Source of the DNA: Cristatella mucedo | Lineage: Eukaryota; Bryozoa; Phylactolaemata; Cristatellidae | Assembly: GCA_009760855.2 (NCBI GenBank) | Contig: WPIO01000166.1 | Coordinates: 605,001 to 669,000, forward strand | Direction of reading: 5' to 3' | DNA: 64,000 nucleotides | Shown here: positions 31,809-51,452 of the stretch, one piece after another | How positions within the stretch are numbered: the first letter of the stretch is position 1 | How the letters are laid out: each line of letters opens with the position of its first letter | The notes under the pieces: model-generated | The model's database searches: none | Seen by the model: only the letters and a program-made list of their open reading frames with translations | Told to the model about the DNA's origin: nothing | Translations under genes and position numbers: made by a program

Positions 31809-32249
31809 CGGCATGATCGGTTTCGATCGGATCGGCGGCAGGCGCTGATGGCGACAGACCTGAGTCGGTCCGCTGCTAGCGGCGGGCAAAGACTGGAAAA
31901 CGTCTCTTCGGTTGCCAGTTGTGTGATCGCCGATTGCCTTGTAATCGGCAACCGCACGGCAAGCAGACTGTGTTGGCCGAATCCGTTTCGCAGCCAGTGC
32001 GCCTACAAGAAGCGGGCGATCTCACCTTGACCTGCAGCGCAGCACTGGCTCACTCGGGACACCGAGTCAATTTTTCGAGCCGCAGACCAGTGCCAAATGG
32101 CAGGATGTCACGGGCTACTTGGGCCTATTGAACTCGGCCAGGGCCACGTCGGCTGCGGCAGATCGGATCGTGATCATTAAGAAAAGCCAATAGTATTAAG
32201 ACTAGTATGCATGATGGCTTACTCAGCCAATTGTATTAATTTAGGACTA

Positions 32250-32352
<103 letters not shown>

Positions 32353-32404
32353 GAACATGTTGATCGCTCATCCTTTGTCCGTATTTGCTACGGTCCACGC
32401 TCTG

Positions 32405-32535
32405 TCTGTTGTGAGCCATGATGGCGCACTAGGTAAGGCGGTTGCTTTTCACGACCTCGGTCCCGAGGTCGAGGGTCCGAATCCTGCAGCGTGGGCGATC
32501 CTTTATCGCAGCTGCAAGCGGTGGGGCTAGCCTGT
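32405..32535 (+). mobile_element. tRNA-derived SINE, family B
   Basis: A-box-like TGGCGCACTAGG and B-box GGGTCCGAATCC, then CTGCAGCGTGGGCGATCCTT and GCTGCAAGCGGTGGG, matching the tail block of the 22.5-kb copy. It abuts the TG microsatellite. Confidence 0.7.
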
Positions 32536-33041
32536 TAGGCTCTTCTGTCGCTGTACAAAAAATAGCTCTAAAGTCAGCTGGTGTTTTTCGTTGGCTGCGT
32601 TATTTAACATAGTAATTTTCTCAGCCATTGACTGCTGAATGGCTTCACGGCAGCACTGCGTCTCGCATACTACATATGTCGACATTCGTCACGACGGCCC
32701 GAGGGCCAAAACGCGGGCTACCCGCGGGGCTAGCTGCCGCGCTCGACTCCCGCAGCGGCCACCGCCGCGCGTCGCGGCTACTTTTGGTCCAAGCTGCTTC
32801 CGCTGCGGCCACCGGTCAAGCAAGCAAGTCAGCAGCTGCGAAGTTCTAGTGAAATTTCCAGTTTCCGAAGTGTCCAGTAAATTTGCTGCCAAATTTTCTT
32901 TAGTACGCAGCCGGAAGAAATTCGCAATTGCAGACGAAATCTCTCGGACTTGCACGCAGTGCGCTGCGCTGCGAAGTTCGCAGTGCAGCGCGCTGCGAAC
33001 GCCGCGCTGTTGCGGCTAGCGTGGCGGCAGCGAATGCCCTC

Positions 33042-33333
33042 TGTAGTCTAAATTGTCGTCGCGAGCGGCACAGCACGCTAGCCAACGAGGAACACCACCA
33101 GTTTATTTCCTCCACACTCACAGCCGGCGGAAGCACTACCGCGCGCAGACGTCGCCCCCTTCTGTCCTCTGCGGTACCGGAACGCTGCGCTCTCATTTGT
33201 TGGCGCCGTTGCCAACGCCTAGCTGCGCTCCGATTGCCTAACCGGTGGCCGGGAGGGCCACCCAGCCTAGTACTGGCAGATAACAACATTTAGGTGCTGT
33301 CACCGACTGCGGTCTACATATACAAAAACCACA
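33042..33333. repeat. Left LTR
   Basis: 292 bp, TG...CA. It carries the extra GTC triplet near its start (TTGTCGTCGCGAGC versus TTGTCGCGAGC). Confidence 0.87.
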
Positions 33334-33436
33334 TGCCCGCCTGATCTGGAGGTCAATCTACGGCGCATCCTCCACTTTTTGGCAGCAAGAAGGCTAAGTA
33401 ACGGCTGCTCGGAGGAGGCAGGCGACCGCACGGCCT

Positions 33437-34207
33437 GTGGAAACAAGCCGGCTGCGTTTGACAGCTGCGTTCTTGCGTCGTGGGGCCACATATTTTTCCG
33501 CCGCTGGCGCCTCGTCGGGCGGCACAGCCTCGAAGCTCAATGTTGCATCCCACACCACCACCACTTCGCAAGCCACCACCGCATCTCCGGGCGCCGCCGC
33601 CGCCGCGTCTCCGGGGGCCGCCGCCGCCGCGTCTCCGGGGGCCGCCGCCGCGTCTCCGGGCGCCGCCGCCACGTCTTCGGGCGCCGCCGCCGCCACCGCG
33701 TCTTCTGGCGCCGCTGCCGCGTCTCCGGGCGCCGCCGCCGCGTCTCCGGGCGCCGCCGCCACGTCTTCGGGCGCCGCCGCCGCCACCGCGTCTTCGGGCG
33801 CCGCCGCCGCGTCTTCGGGCGCCGCCGCCGCGTCTTCGGGCGCCGCCGCCGCGTCTTCGGGCGCCGCCGCCGCGTTTCCGACCTGCACCGCATATCCGAT
33901 CTGCGCTTCGTCTCCTAACAGTTCTGCGTCACAGCCCACTTGCGTCGCCGAAATAGCTTGTAGTCTAAATTGTCGCGAGCGGCACAGCACGCTAGCCAAC
34001 GAGGAACACCACCAGTTTATTTCCTCCACACTCACAGCCGGCGGAAGCACTACCGCGCGCAGACGTCGCCCCCTTCTGTCCTCTGCGGTACCGGAACGCT
34101 GCGCTCTCATTTGTTGGCGCCGTTGCCAACGCCTAGCTGCGCTCCGATTGCCTAACCGGTGGCCGGGAGGGCCACCCAGCCTAGTACTGGCAGATAACAA
34201 CATTTAG
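33437..34207 (+). CDS. Open frame across the LTR element interior (doubtful)
   Basis: A 256-codon frame of mostly ASPGAAAA/SSGAAAA repeats running into the right LTR. The minus strand is open over the same stretch (33394-34203). Neither resembles Gag or any known domain; both are probably by-products of the triplet-based tandem repeat. Confidence 0.15.
   Translation: METSRLRLTAAFLRRGATYFSAAGASSGGTASKLNVASHTTTTSQATTASPGAAAAASPGAAAAASPGAAAASPGAAATSSGAAAATASSGAAAASPGAAAASPGAAATSSGAAAATASSGAAAASSGAAAASSGAAAASSGAAAAFPTCTAYPICASSPNSSASQPTCVAEIACSLNCRERHSTLANEEHHQFISSTLTAGGSTTARRRRPLLSSAVPERCALICWRRCQRLAALRLPNRWPGGPPSLVLADNNI
33585..33880. repeat. 18-21-bp GC-rich tandem repeat inside the LTR element
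   Basis: Reiterated GCGTCTTCGGGCGCCGCC-like units (Ala/Ser/Gly-coding on plus, Glu/Asp/Ala on minus). Length variation between units is in triplets, so both strands stay open. Confidence 0.9.
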
Positions 34208-34247
34208 GTGCTGTCACCGACTGCGGTCTACATAAACAAAAACCACA
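33959..34247. repeat. Right LTR
   Basis: 289 bp, TG...CA, followed directly by the CCCTC target duplication at 34248-34252. Confidence 0.87.
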
Positions 34248-34252
34248 CCCTC

Positions 34253-35640
34253 GGGCCGCGCGAGAGAAGCGCTCGTAGCTGAGCGCGTCCTTGACATGAC
34301 GCGCGACGAATTCCGGTGTCGCCTGTATCGCGGCTAGCGACCGGTAGATGCGCGCCAACGCCGGCGGCACTTATGCCGACGGTAGCGGAGCGCGGCGATG
34401 AACAGTGCTCACACGTCAACGTGTAACAAGACCACCGCGACCTTAGCATAGGTCCATTCGACAGCCAAGGGGGACCGGAACAAGGGGGACCCGAACCGGG
34501 AGGTTACAGGATTAAATAATTATTAATATTATTATTTTATTTATATTATTATTATTATTATTTATCATTATTTACCGGAGCCAGCTACGGCATACAAAAC
34601 TCTGCTGCGGCGCTCAGAGCATCAACCGACTAATCAAAAGCCGATCAGCACCGACCCTCAGACGCCCAGCATACCAGGGTCGCATGCTACGGCACGACTA
34701 ACTGCCTATTGTACGACATGGCCTCAAATATCCGATTCCTAGTCGTCATAGTTGACGGACCGTGAATAACATTTCGGCCGTCATAATCTGGCCGACCTAG
34801 CGCGGAGCCATGTCAGTAGCGTTTGCTACCTAGCTTTCTATACTTAGTAACGGAGGCGGCCATATGCATTCGCATGTGGGTGTCTGCAGAATCCGCACGA
34901 CTTACGCTGCGTCGCTTATGATTTCTATGCTCACTAGATGCTTTATTTGTGAAGTTAATTAAATTTTAATTATTTTAAAACTCATTCAAATAAGTATCGC
35001 AGCGTGACATGTGCTCGTACGCGTTCGCGCACTCAGTACCTTTCTGCCCTGGGCCCACGTGAGCCCGTGTTTACTCCCGGCCGCCTTCGCGCGCTGGTCC
35101 GTGCTTATTTTCATGGGTGATTCTGCGGACTACAGCGTTTTCGCCGTGCCCTTGCGCCTGGTGATTGCGTGCGAGCGTTGAACGCAATCCGGGTGGCTCT
35201 GGCGTTTAGTTTTAGGGCCATCGCCGCGCGGGCAGGACTCGGCCGCAACACCCGGTCACCTGCTGTTGTCCGACGAACCTCGCCTGTCGGCGCCGCCGTC
35301 TCCGACGTTTCGGTGTGAAATGGAAAAAAGAGAACTCTATGCCAGCGTCGGTGAAGAACATGCTTCGGTGCTTTCGTTGGAAGGTTAGCGGCGCAGCGTT
35401 CGCGTGGCCCGCGTGCGGCGCCCGCCTCGAGGCCGCCCCGACCTAGTCGCTGTCGCTAGTCCGAGCTCGGCCCACGTCCGTCCGTCCGTCCGTCCGTGAC
35501 GGAAGCGTGGTCGGTGACCTGCGCTCAATGCCGCCGAAATAGTAGTGATTGAAGCCTGCTAAAGGAGCCGTCTGTCAGCTCGTGCTTTCGCGAAGTAGCC
35601 GACGTACAATTAGTATGCCCCAGTTAGGACCACGCCAGAC
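34253..35640. other. Intergenic, nothing recognised
   Basis: A short ATT-rich tract near 34514-34570 and CGTC units at 35478-35498. No coding evidence. Confidence 0.5.
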
Positions 35641-35642
35641 TT

Positions 35643-36143
35643 AGTAATAATAATAATAATAATAATAATGTACTTGATAATGCGCCCTCAGAGAACTCAA
35701 TCTCTCTCTAGGCGCTTTACATTTGCTGCAAAGGGAAATGCAATTGAATGGTGAGTAAAATCATGCTTGACAAACAAACAAAATGAATAAAATGGTTAGG
35801 GGTGACATGCACAGGGTCAGCATGCAAATGTGGTTAGTGGCAGCATGCACAGTGTCAGCACGCATAAGCACATCAAGGACGAATCACAGGGACCCACTAA
35901 ATGCTGTCCTAAATAGGCGTGTTTTTAAATTCTTTTTAAGTGTGGTCAGGTCAGGGGATGTTCTGACGCAAGTCGGGAGGGAGTTCCAGGCTTTGGGAGC
36001 ATACGAACTAAATGCACGGTCTCCGAAGGATTTGAGGTTTGTACGAGGTATAGAGCTAGTAGAGGTAGTAGACCTAGCTAGTGAAATGTCTGCAGTAAGC
36101 CGTAGGCCGTCTCGGGGAATGCGCCATGCGGGTTCATTCGGTT
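35643..36143 (-). mobile_element. LINE fragment: 3' end, internally deleted
   Basis: (AAT)n, hairpin, 3' UTR and C-terminal coding block (IPRTNLKSFGDRAFSSYAPK, then LKTRLFRTAFSG) on minus. From about 36060 it jumps to the linker between endonuclease and reverse transcriptase (matching about 16365-16430), so the reverse transcriptase is deleted. Confidence 0.8.
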
Positions 36144-36149
36144 CTTTCC

Positions 36150-37094
36150 ACGGTGTATACTCTCCCTCTTGCCGACGTGATTGCCAAGCTCTATCTAAGC
36201 TTTCACTTCTATGCGGATGACACTCAGTTGTACCTTTGCTTTGACCCCTCCTAGCCCCCCCAGCACTTCGAATTCTCTGAACTCCCTTGCTACATGTATT
36301 GATGACATCCGCACATGGATGGCAGCAAATTTTTCTTAAATTGAATGATGATAAAACCAACTTACGAGTTATGGGCAAACCACGTATCATTCAGAAATTG
36401 GAATGGCTTATGCTCAAAATCGGCTCTGCCAGCATATCTCCTGCTGAATATGCACGAAATCTAGATGTCATGTTCCAAAGCGACCTTTCGTTAGACGTCC
36501 CTACTTTCAGCTACATAACATTGCCATAAGTCGTGCTTGTTTAGACAGGGTTACCACATCTAAGTTGGTTCTTGCACACATGACATCCCGTCTTGACTTC
36601 TGTAACTCGCTGCTTGCTGGTCTACCGGCTTGTGCAAGCAGACGCTTACAGCTGGTGCAAAACTCTGCAGCCAATCTTGTTTGTCGTGAGTGTCCCAGTT
36701 GCTACATCACACCACTTCTTGCCGACCTGCACTGGCTACCAGTCAAGCAACGGATCGACTTCAAGGTTTTGTAGCTCACTTTTAGGTCCCTTCATTCTTT
36801 GGCTCCAGCCTACCTACCACATCTACATACTGCCCCACTAGGACAAGCATCGTACCACCTGCTTTTTGAATCTAACTGTTTACCTATACCTCGTACTAAC
36901 CTCTCATCCTTAGGAGACCATGCCTTCAGTTCTTATGCTCCCAAAGCCTCGAACTCACTCCCGACTTGCATCACGACATCCCCTTACTTGACAGCATTTA
37001 AAAAAATTAAAATAAAAACACCCATTCATCACAGCATTAAGTGGGTCCGTGTGGTTCGACCTTTATGTGCTTATTAGTGTGACACTGCATGCGG
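36150..37094 (+). mobile_element. LINE fragment: reverse transcriptase to C-terminus
   Basis: Plus-strand copy from VYTLPLADVIA and FHFYADDTQLYLCFDPS through the C-terminal block, with frameshifts and stops. It is interrupted at about 37094 by a second 3' end. Confidence 0.8.
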
Positions 37095-37442
37095 AATGTC
37101 TAGAAATACCCGTACAAACCTTAAATCTGCATCAGAACATCCCCTGACCTGACCACATTTAAAAGAAACTTAAAAACATACCTATTTAGGACAGCATTTA
37201 GTGGGTCCTTGTGATTCGTCCTCGATGTGCTTATGCGTGCTGACACTGTTCATGCTGCCACTAACCACATTTGCATGCTGACCCAGTGCATGTAACCCCT
37301 AACCATGTTATTCATTTTGTTTGTTTTTCAAGCATGATTTTACTTACTATTCTATTGCGTATCACTTTGCAGCAAATGTAAAGCGCCTAGAAAGAGATTA
37401 AGTTCTCTGAGGGCGCTTTATCAAGTGCAATATTATTATAAA
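37095..37442 (+). mobile_element. LINE 3'-end fragment
   Basis: C-terminal coding remnant, 3' UTR, hairpin (AAAGCGCCTAG...GAGGGCGCTTT) and a short ATTATTATA tail. It joins the preceding copy without spacer. Confidence 0.8.
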
Positions 37443-37584
37443 TTGGCTGTAGTGGCAATAACAAGGCAAAAAATTCCACTGACCCATAAACTACGAATAC
37501 CATAAATAAGCCACATTCCCAATTGATCTCAAGATCGCAAATCAAACGGGGCAGCAACAAAGCTTGACATCGCACTGTTGGAAA

Positions 37585-38171
37585 ATAACACGCTTTTTTA
37601 GATAAGGATACCACATCTAAGTTGGTCCATGCATTCGTGACATCCCGTCTCGACTTCTGAAACTCACTGCTCGCTGGCCTACCTGCATGTGCGAACAGGC
37701 GATGGCAGCTGGTGCAGAACTCCGCAGCTAGGCTTGTCTGTCGTGAGCGTCGCAGTTGCCACATTTCTCCACTTCTCGCCAACCTGCACTGGCTACCAGT
37801 CAAGCAACAGATTGACTTCAAGGTTTTGTCGCTCACTTTTAGGTCACTTCATTCTTTGGCTGCAGCCTATCTCTCCGATATACTCCCCCATCAGGCCAAG
37901 CATCGTACCACCCACTTTTCGGAATCCAACAGTCTACAAATACCCCCGTACAAACCTCAAATCCTTTGGAAACCGTGCATTTAGTTTGTACCAAACTTGC
38001 ATGCCGACATTGTGCATGTCATCCCTAACCATGTTATTCTTGTCGTTTATTGAACATGCTATCACTAACCATTCGATCGTGCTTCCTTTGCAGCAAATGT
38101 AAAATGCCTAGAAAGAGATTGAGTTATCTGAGAGCATTTTATCAAATGTATTATTATTAATATTATTATTA
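37585..38171 (+). mobile_element. LINE 3'-end fragment
   Basis: Starts in the region before RLVCRERRSCHI, keeps HWLPVKQQIDFKVL, has an internally shortened C-terminus, then a degraded hairpin (AAATGCC...AGCATTTT, with compensating changes) and ATT repeats. Confidence 0.8.
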
Positions 38172-38247
38172 GAGTGGTGTAAACTCGTCGAACATGTGTG
38201 CTGGAGTCGTGTTGTAGCAGCATTCTACCAATGACGACTGACCGGAA

Positions 38248-38570
38248 TGAGGATTGAGCAGACATCCCCTGAACCGAGGACTTTTTATAAAAAAGGGCTG
38301 AACATGTACCTATTCGTTACATAATTTAGTTGGGTCCTTGTGATTCGTCCTTTTTCTGCTCATTCTGGCTGATACTGTTGCATACTGCCGCTTACCATAT
38401 TTGCATGCTGACCCTGTTTATGTCACCTCTAATCATGTTATCCTTATTGACATTGTGCATGCTATTGCTAATCATATGATCATGCTCACTCTGCAGCATA
38501 TGTTAAGTGCGTAAAAAGAGGTTGAATTTTCAGAGGGCACAATGCCAGTGTAAATTAATATTATTGAGCT
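38248..38570 (+). mobile_element. Old LINE 3'-end fragment
   Basis: 3' UTR similarity is clear (GGGTCCTTGTGATTCGTCC, TTTGCATGCTGACCCTG), but the hairpin is strongly eroded. Confidence 0.65.
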
Positions 38571-38722
38571 CGAAGGCAGGAACCCTCACTCCCATCCGGT
38601 CGGCCATCGCCCCACTCACCACCGATCACCTGCGAGTGACAAGCTAGTGAAACTCTTCGAGCTTGTTGTCTCGTCTTGGCTTTCGATTGTAATAACGACG
38701 GCCAGCTTTAGACGACCGTAAG

Positions 38723-47343
<8,621 letters not shown>

Positions 47344-48106
47344 GGCTTCGTCGACACAGTACGTGTGCAGCCGTACGTGTACAGTATTGGTGGGCTCGGG
47401 GCAGGCCGAATGGCGCCGAACTTGTGGACGTTGGTTCATGCTAGCCTGCCGAACGCGCCAGAGCTCTGGCAGCTCCTGCACCGACGGCGAACGTTGCTGC
47501 TGCCGTCGCCAGCACTTGACCTTGACCTCTCCAAGCCAGACGCCCCGGGGTCAAGCCCTGGGTGATATTTTGTTCTGGCGCTGACCCCTCTCAATTCACG
47601 GTGCCTGCCCGATCTGCTTGGTCGTCACCCAGAGTGACCGACTTATTGGTGAACTTCTGCACTTGACTCGCTCAAGATCCACCTGGTGGTGCCCTAGCTG
47701 GTCATCCATTCAGCAGGGCTGCTATCGCTGACTCGTGGTGGCTGTCGGCTGCAGCCGACGACATGACGGCCTGCAGTGGGCAGCCAGAGGTGCTGGGCTC
47801 GCACATGTATCTATTTCTATCTATGGCCGTTATTGATGGTCGCAGCAACAATTGTCAATTACACTTGGTACTTATTTTCTATTAGCCAATGCCTTGCATC
47901 GTTGGTGCCTGCCAGTGTCCAGCTGGCTAGCTAGATGTGTATTAGATGTTAGACATATACACACACATGTATATGCATGCTCCCTTTCTCCTCTGCCCAC
48001 TTGTATGTCTGTCTGTCTGTCCTGCCTCTGCATATTAGCCGATTTAACAGCCTCATTTGTATAGCGGCAGAACAGCCTTAACGGCCATCACCACTGTTCC
48101 CAAGTT
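47344..48106 (+). other. 3' flank of the MBT gene
   Basis: Probable 3' UTR at first. No AATAAA was seen in this stretch. No SAM- or SLED-like coding segment was found here or further downstream before 61 kb. Confidence 0.5.
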
Positions 48107-48385
48107 ACCTTTCATTAGACGAACACATCAGCTCAACAGCCAAGCCAGCTTACTTTCAGCAACATGATATGTTGAAATTCGGGCTTGCTCAGACAGGGAT
48201 ACCATATCAACCGGGTCCAAGCATTTGTGACATCCCGTCTCGACTTCTGTAATTTAATGTACTTCATTCTTTGGCTCCCGACTATCTCTCAGATCTACTC
48301 CCCCACCAACCCAAGCATCGTACCACCCGCTTTTCGGAATCCAACAGTTTGCCAATACCTCGTACGAACTCCGGTTTAAATTTTC
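48107..48385 (+). mobile_element. LINE fragment with internal deletion
   Basis: Matches the LINE around FHxxNIA...LDFCN, then skips to the YLSDLLP and SESNSLP block. No 3' end is present. Confidence 0.65.
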
Positions 48386-48584
48386 CGGTTTGATGAATGG
48401 TCTGTCTGCAATGAGTGCTGTTACCGTACCTGAAAATCTCATTGTTCTGTGCTAGGCAGCGCTATTTTAGTGAGTTCTCTAATCAGCTTTCACTTTTTCC
48501 GTTCAACTTGGTTGGCCAGCCGCTGTAAACCGTGAGCCGTAAGTTCTAAGCTTCTATAAAACGTTGTTAATTACAGTTGCATAA

Positions 48585-50465
48585 TCCGAAAATGCTGATA
48601 CCGACGATCAACCGTCTCATTAACCGCTCCCAGCTTAGCTCCTTAACTAATGACCCCTTTAATGATCTAGCAGATCGCTTCTCTAGCTAGATCTAGCAGA
48701 TCGCGTCTTCTTTGTTCAGAAGATAGACAAGATCAGGGAGTCCATCCCTACGATTGCAGCATCCCTCCTAGAATGTTGTCATTCAATTCCTTGTATCATA
48801 GTAATGTCTACATTAAAGCAGGTACTAGTGACCACGTCCTGAATTTCATACCGTAATGCAAGAAAAAAGTTAATCCCTTGGACCCTATTTCCACTGTCCT
48901 GCTTCTACGCTGCAATGATCTGCTGTTGCCATGAATAACTAACAACATTGACATGTCATTCGCCTCAGGTTGTGTCACAGCACCTCTCAAAAAGGCTGTA
49001 GTCAGGCCAATACTCAAGAAAGCAACACGAGACCAAGAGAACTCGAGCTACTACTGCCCAGTCTCCTTTCTACCAATCCTACCTATCAAAGACACTGGGA
49101 CGAGTCGTGGCGAACCAGCTGAGCTCATTTGTTGAAACTTCAAGCATTGCTAGTTATCTCGTATCTGACTGGGTATGAATTGCACTGCATTGTAACGGTG
49201 TAAGTCCCATCTCAGTGGCAGACTCCGGAGTATTGACGTGAATGGACAAAGATCATCCGAGGAACCTCTGAAATATGGTTTACCGCAGGGCTCCGTAACT
49301 GGTCCTGTCCTTCTCACGGTTTATCCTCTTCCTCTTGATGATGTTATTGCCAAGCACAATCTAGGCTTGCACTTCCATACAGTTAACACTCAGTTCTACC
49401 TCTGCTCTGATCGCTCCCAGCCCTCGAGCACGTCGAATTCTCTCAACTCCCTTGCTGCATGCACTGATGACATCGCAAATGGATGGCCGCAAATTGTCTG
49501 AAATTGAAGGATGATAAAGCCAACTTACTAGTTATGGGCAAACCAAGTGTGATTCAGAAATCGGAACAGCTGACGCTCACTATGGAATCTGCCAGTATAT
49601 CTTCTGTCGAATCTGCAATGAAATCAAAGTTTCTCATGAAAAAAAAGACCTTTCATTAGACGACCACGTCAGCTCCTCAATTAAGTATGCCTACTTTCAG
49701 CTACATAACATTGCTATGATTCGGGCTTGTTTAGACAGGGATACCACATCTAATTTGGTCCACCCATTTGTGGTATCCCGTCTTAACTTCTGTAAATCAC
49801 TGCTTGCTGGTCTACTGGCCTGTGCAATCAGGCGCCTACAGCTGGTGCAAAACTATGCAGCTAGGCTTGTCTGTCGTGAGAGTCGCAGTTGCCACATCAC
49901 ACCACGTCTCGCCGACCTGCACGGGCTACCAGTCAAGAAACCCATCAACTTCAAGGTTTTGTCGCTCACTTTTAGGTCTCTTCAATCTTTGTCTCAAGCC
50001 TACTTATCAGGTCTACAGCAGCCCACCAGTCTAAGCATCGTACCACCCGCTTCGTGGAATCAAACTGTGTACCTCTACTTCGCACAAACCTCAAATCATT
50101 TGGAGACAATGCCATTAATTCGTATGCTCCCACAGCCTGGAACTACCTCCCGAATTCCGCCACGACATCCTACGACATTTTAAAAGAAACTGAAAACGCA
50201 GGTATTCATCACAGCATTTAGTGGGTCCCTGTGATTCGACCTTGATGTGCTTATTCTTGCTGAAACTGTGCAAGCAGTCATTAAACCCAACTTGCATGCT
50301 CACCCTGTTCATGTCACCCTTAACTATGTTATTATTGTTGTTTATCGAGCATGCTACCACTAATTATCCGACCGTGTTTCCTTTACAGCGAATGTGAAGC
50401 GCCTAGAAAGAGATTGAGTTCTCTAAGGGTGCTTTACCAAGTGTGTTATAATTATTATTAAGCCC
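48585..50465 (+). mobile_element. Decayed long LINE copy
   Basis: From the MLIPTINRLINRSQLS region through NGQRSSEEPLKYGLPQGSV, the (degraded) YADD region and the C-terminal block to the 3' UTR, hairpin and ATTATTATT end. Many stops and frameshifts. Confidence 0.8.
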
Positions 50466-50469
50466 TAAC

Positions 50470-51217
50470 CATGACGACCCAAAGCCGTTATACCTAAAAG
50501 CATACAATCCTAAACCTAAATGTAAGCCCCGAAGCCCAAATTGTAAATCCCATAGGAAGTGGGTGCACCTGGCAAAATTCCTTTTAGTTTCAGGGAAGAT
50601 GAAGATTCAGGAAGTGAAGACCACGGACAGTGAAGCACCAGCCATCTATGCACTGCGACCTGGTCTGAGCACCCGGATGTTAGAATCTAGCGCCAGAGTC
50701 TTAACGGTTCCGGAAGAGACTTCATGGGTCTGCATGCAGCTCAATACCCTATAACTTAGTACCTAGTACCCTGGGTAGACATGAGCCCAGCCAGCATCTA
50801 CTGCGATCATTGCAGGCTGGCGAAAACAAAACATTTGCATTAAACGCCGAAGCATATTGCTGCCTTCTACGTTTATTGCAGCCTCCACCCCTAGTCGCCG
50901 TCGCAGCTACTTATCGCCTCAACCGCCCACCCCGATCGGGGCTTTTTAAGTATTGGTCTAAAGATGGGGAATTTCAAGGACCTGGGTATAACCAGTTGTT
51001 AGCAAGAAGCATTACAAATCTAAGTTGGCTAGGCTAAATTAGTCCTCCATTTTAGAACGAATGGATGATGGCATAGGGTCTTCAGGAGACTAGCTCTTTT
51101 TACTAGACCTTATTAAGGTAGCCGCATTGCATACAGAAACCTCGGAAAATCTTTAAGGAAGGTCAAAGGTTTAGCAACTGACTTAAACGGAGAGGGCTTT
51201 ATGGAGGCCAGCCTGTT
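50470..51217. other. Intergenic, nothing recognised
   Basis: Small open frames only (for example 50563-50754) without domains. Confidence 0.5.
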
Positions 51218-51452
51218 CAATAATAATAATAATGCTTATAATAATGCGCTTGATAAAGTACCCTAAGAGAACTCAATCTCTTTCTGGGCGCTTTACATTT
51301 GCTTTAAAGGGAAACATGATTGAATGGTGAGTAATATCATGCTTGATGAACAAAATGAGGAACATGGTTAAGGGTGACATGCACATGGTCTGCATGCAAG
51401 TATGGTTAGTGGCAGCATGTAGTGTCAGCACGCATAAGCACATGAAGGACGA
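51218..51452 (-). mobile_element. LINE 3' UTR fragment
   Basis: AATAATAAT tail, hairpin (degraded arm GTACCC...GGGCGC) and 3' UTR to GAAGGACGAAT, where the next copy begins. Confidence 0.8.

Larger units (their letters stand above)
33042..34247. mobile_element. Compact non-autonomous LTR element with 5-bp target duplication
   Basis: Two direct repeats, 33042-33333 (292 bp) and 33959-34247 (289 bp), are identical except for one GTC triplet and one substitution. Each starts TG (TGTAGTCTAAATTG) and ends CA (AAAAACCACA). The element is flanked by the 5-bp direct repeat CCCTC (33037-33041 and 34248-34252). TG...CA termini, 5-bp duplication and about 290-bp LTRs are hallmarks of LTR retrotransposon integration. 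The 625-bp interior has no protease, reverse transcriptase or integrase, so the element would depend on others (TRIM class). No clear primer-binding site or polypurine tract was recognised, so orientation is unset. LTR near-identity implies recent insertion. Confidence 0.85.

Noticed and set aside
35643-37442. Twin-priming inversion of a single LINE insertion
   Set aside because: Both arms carry their own 3' end and tail, which a single twin-primed insertion would not.
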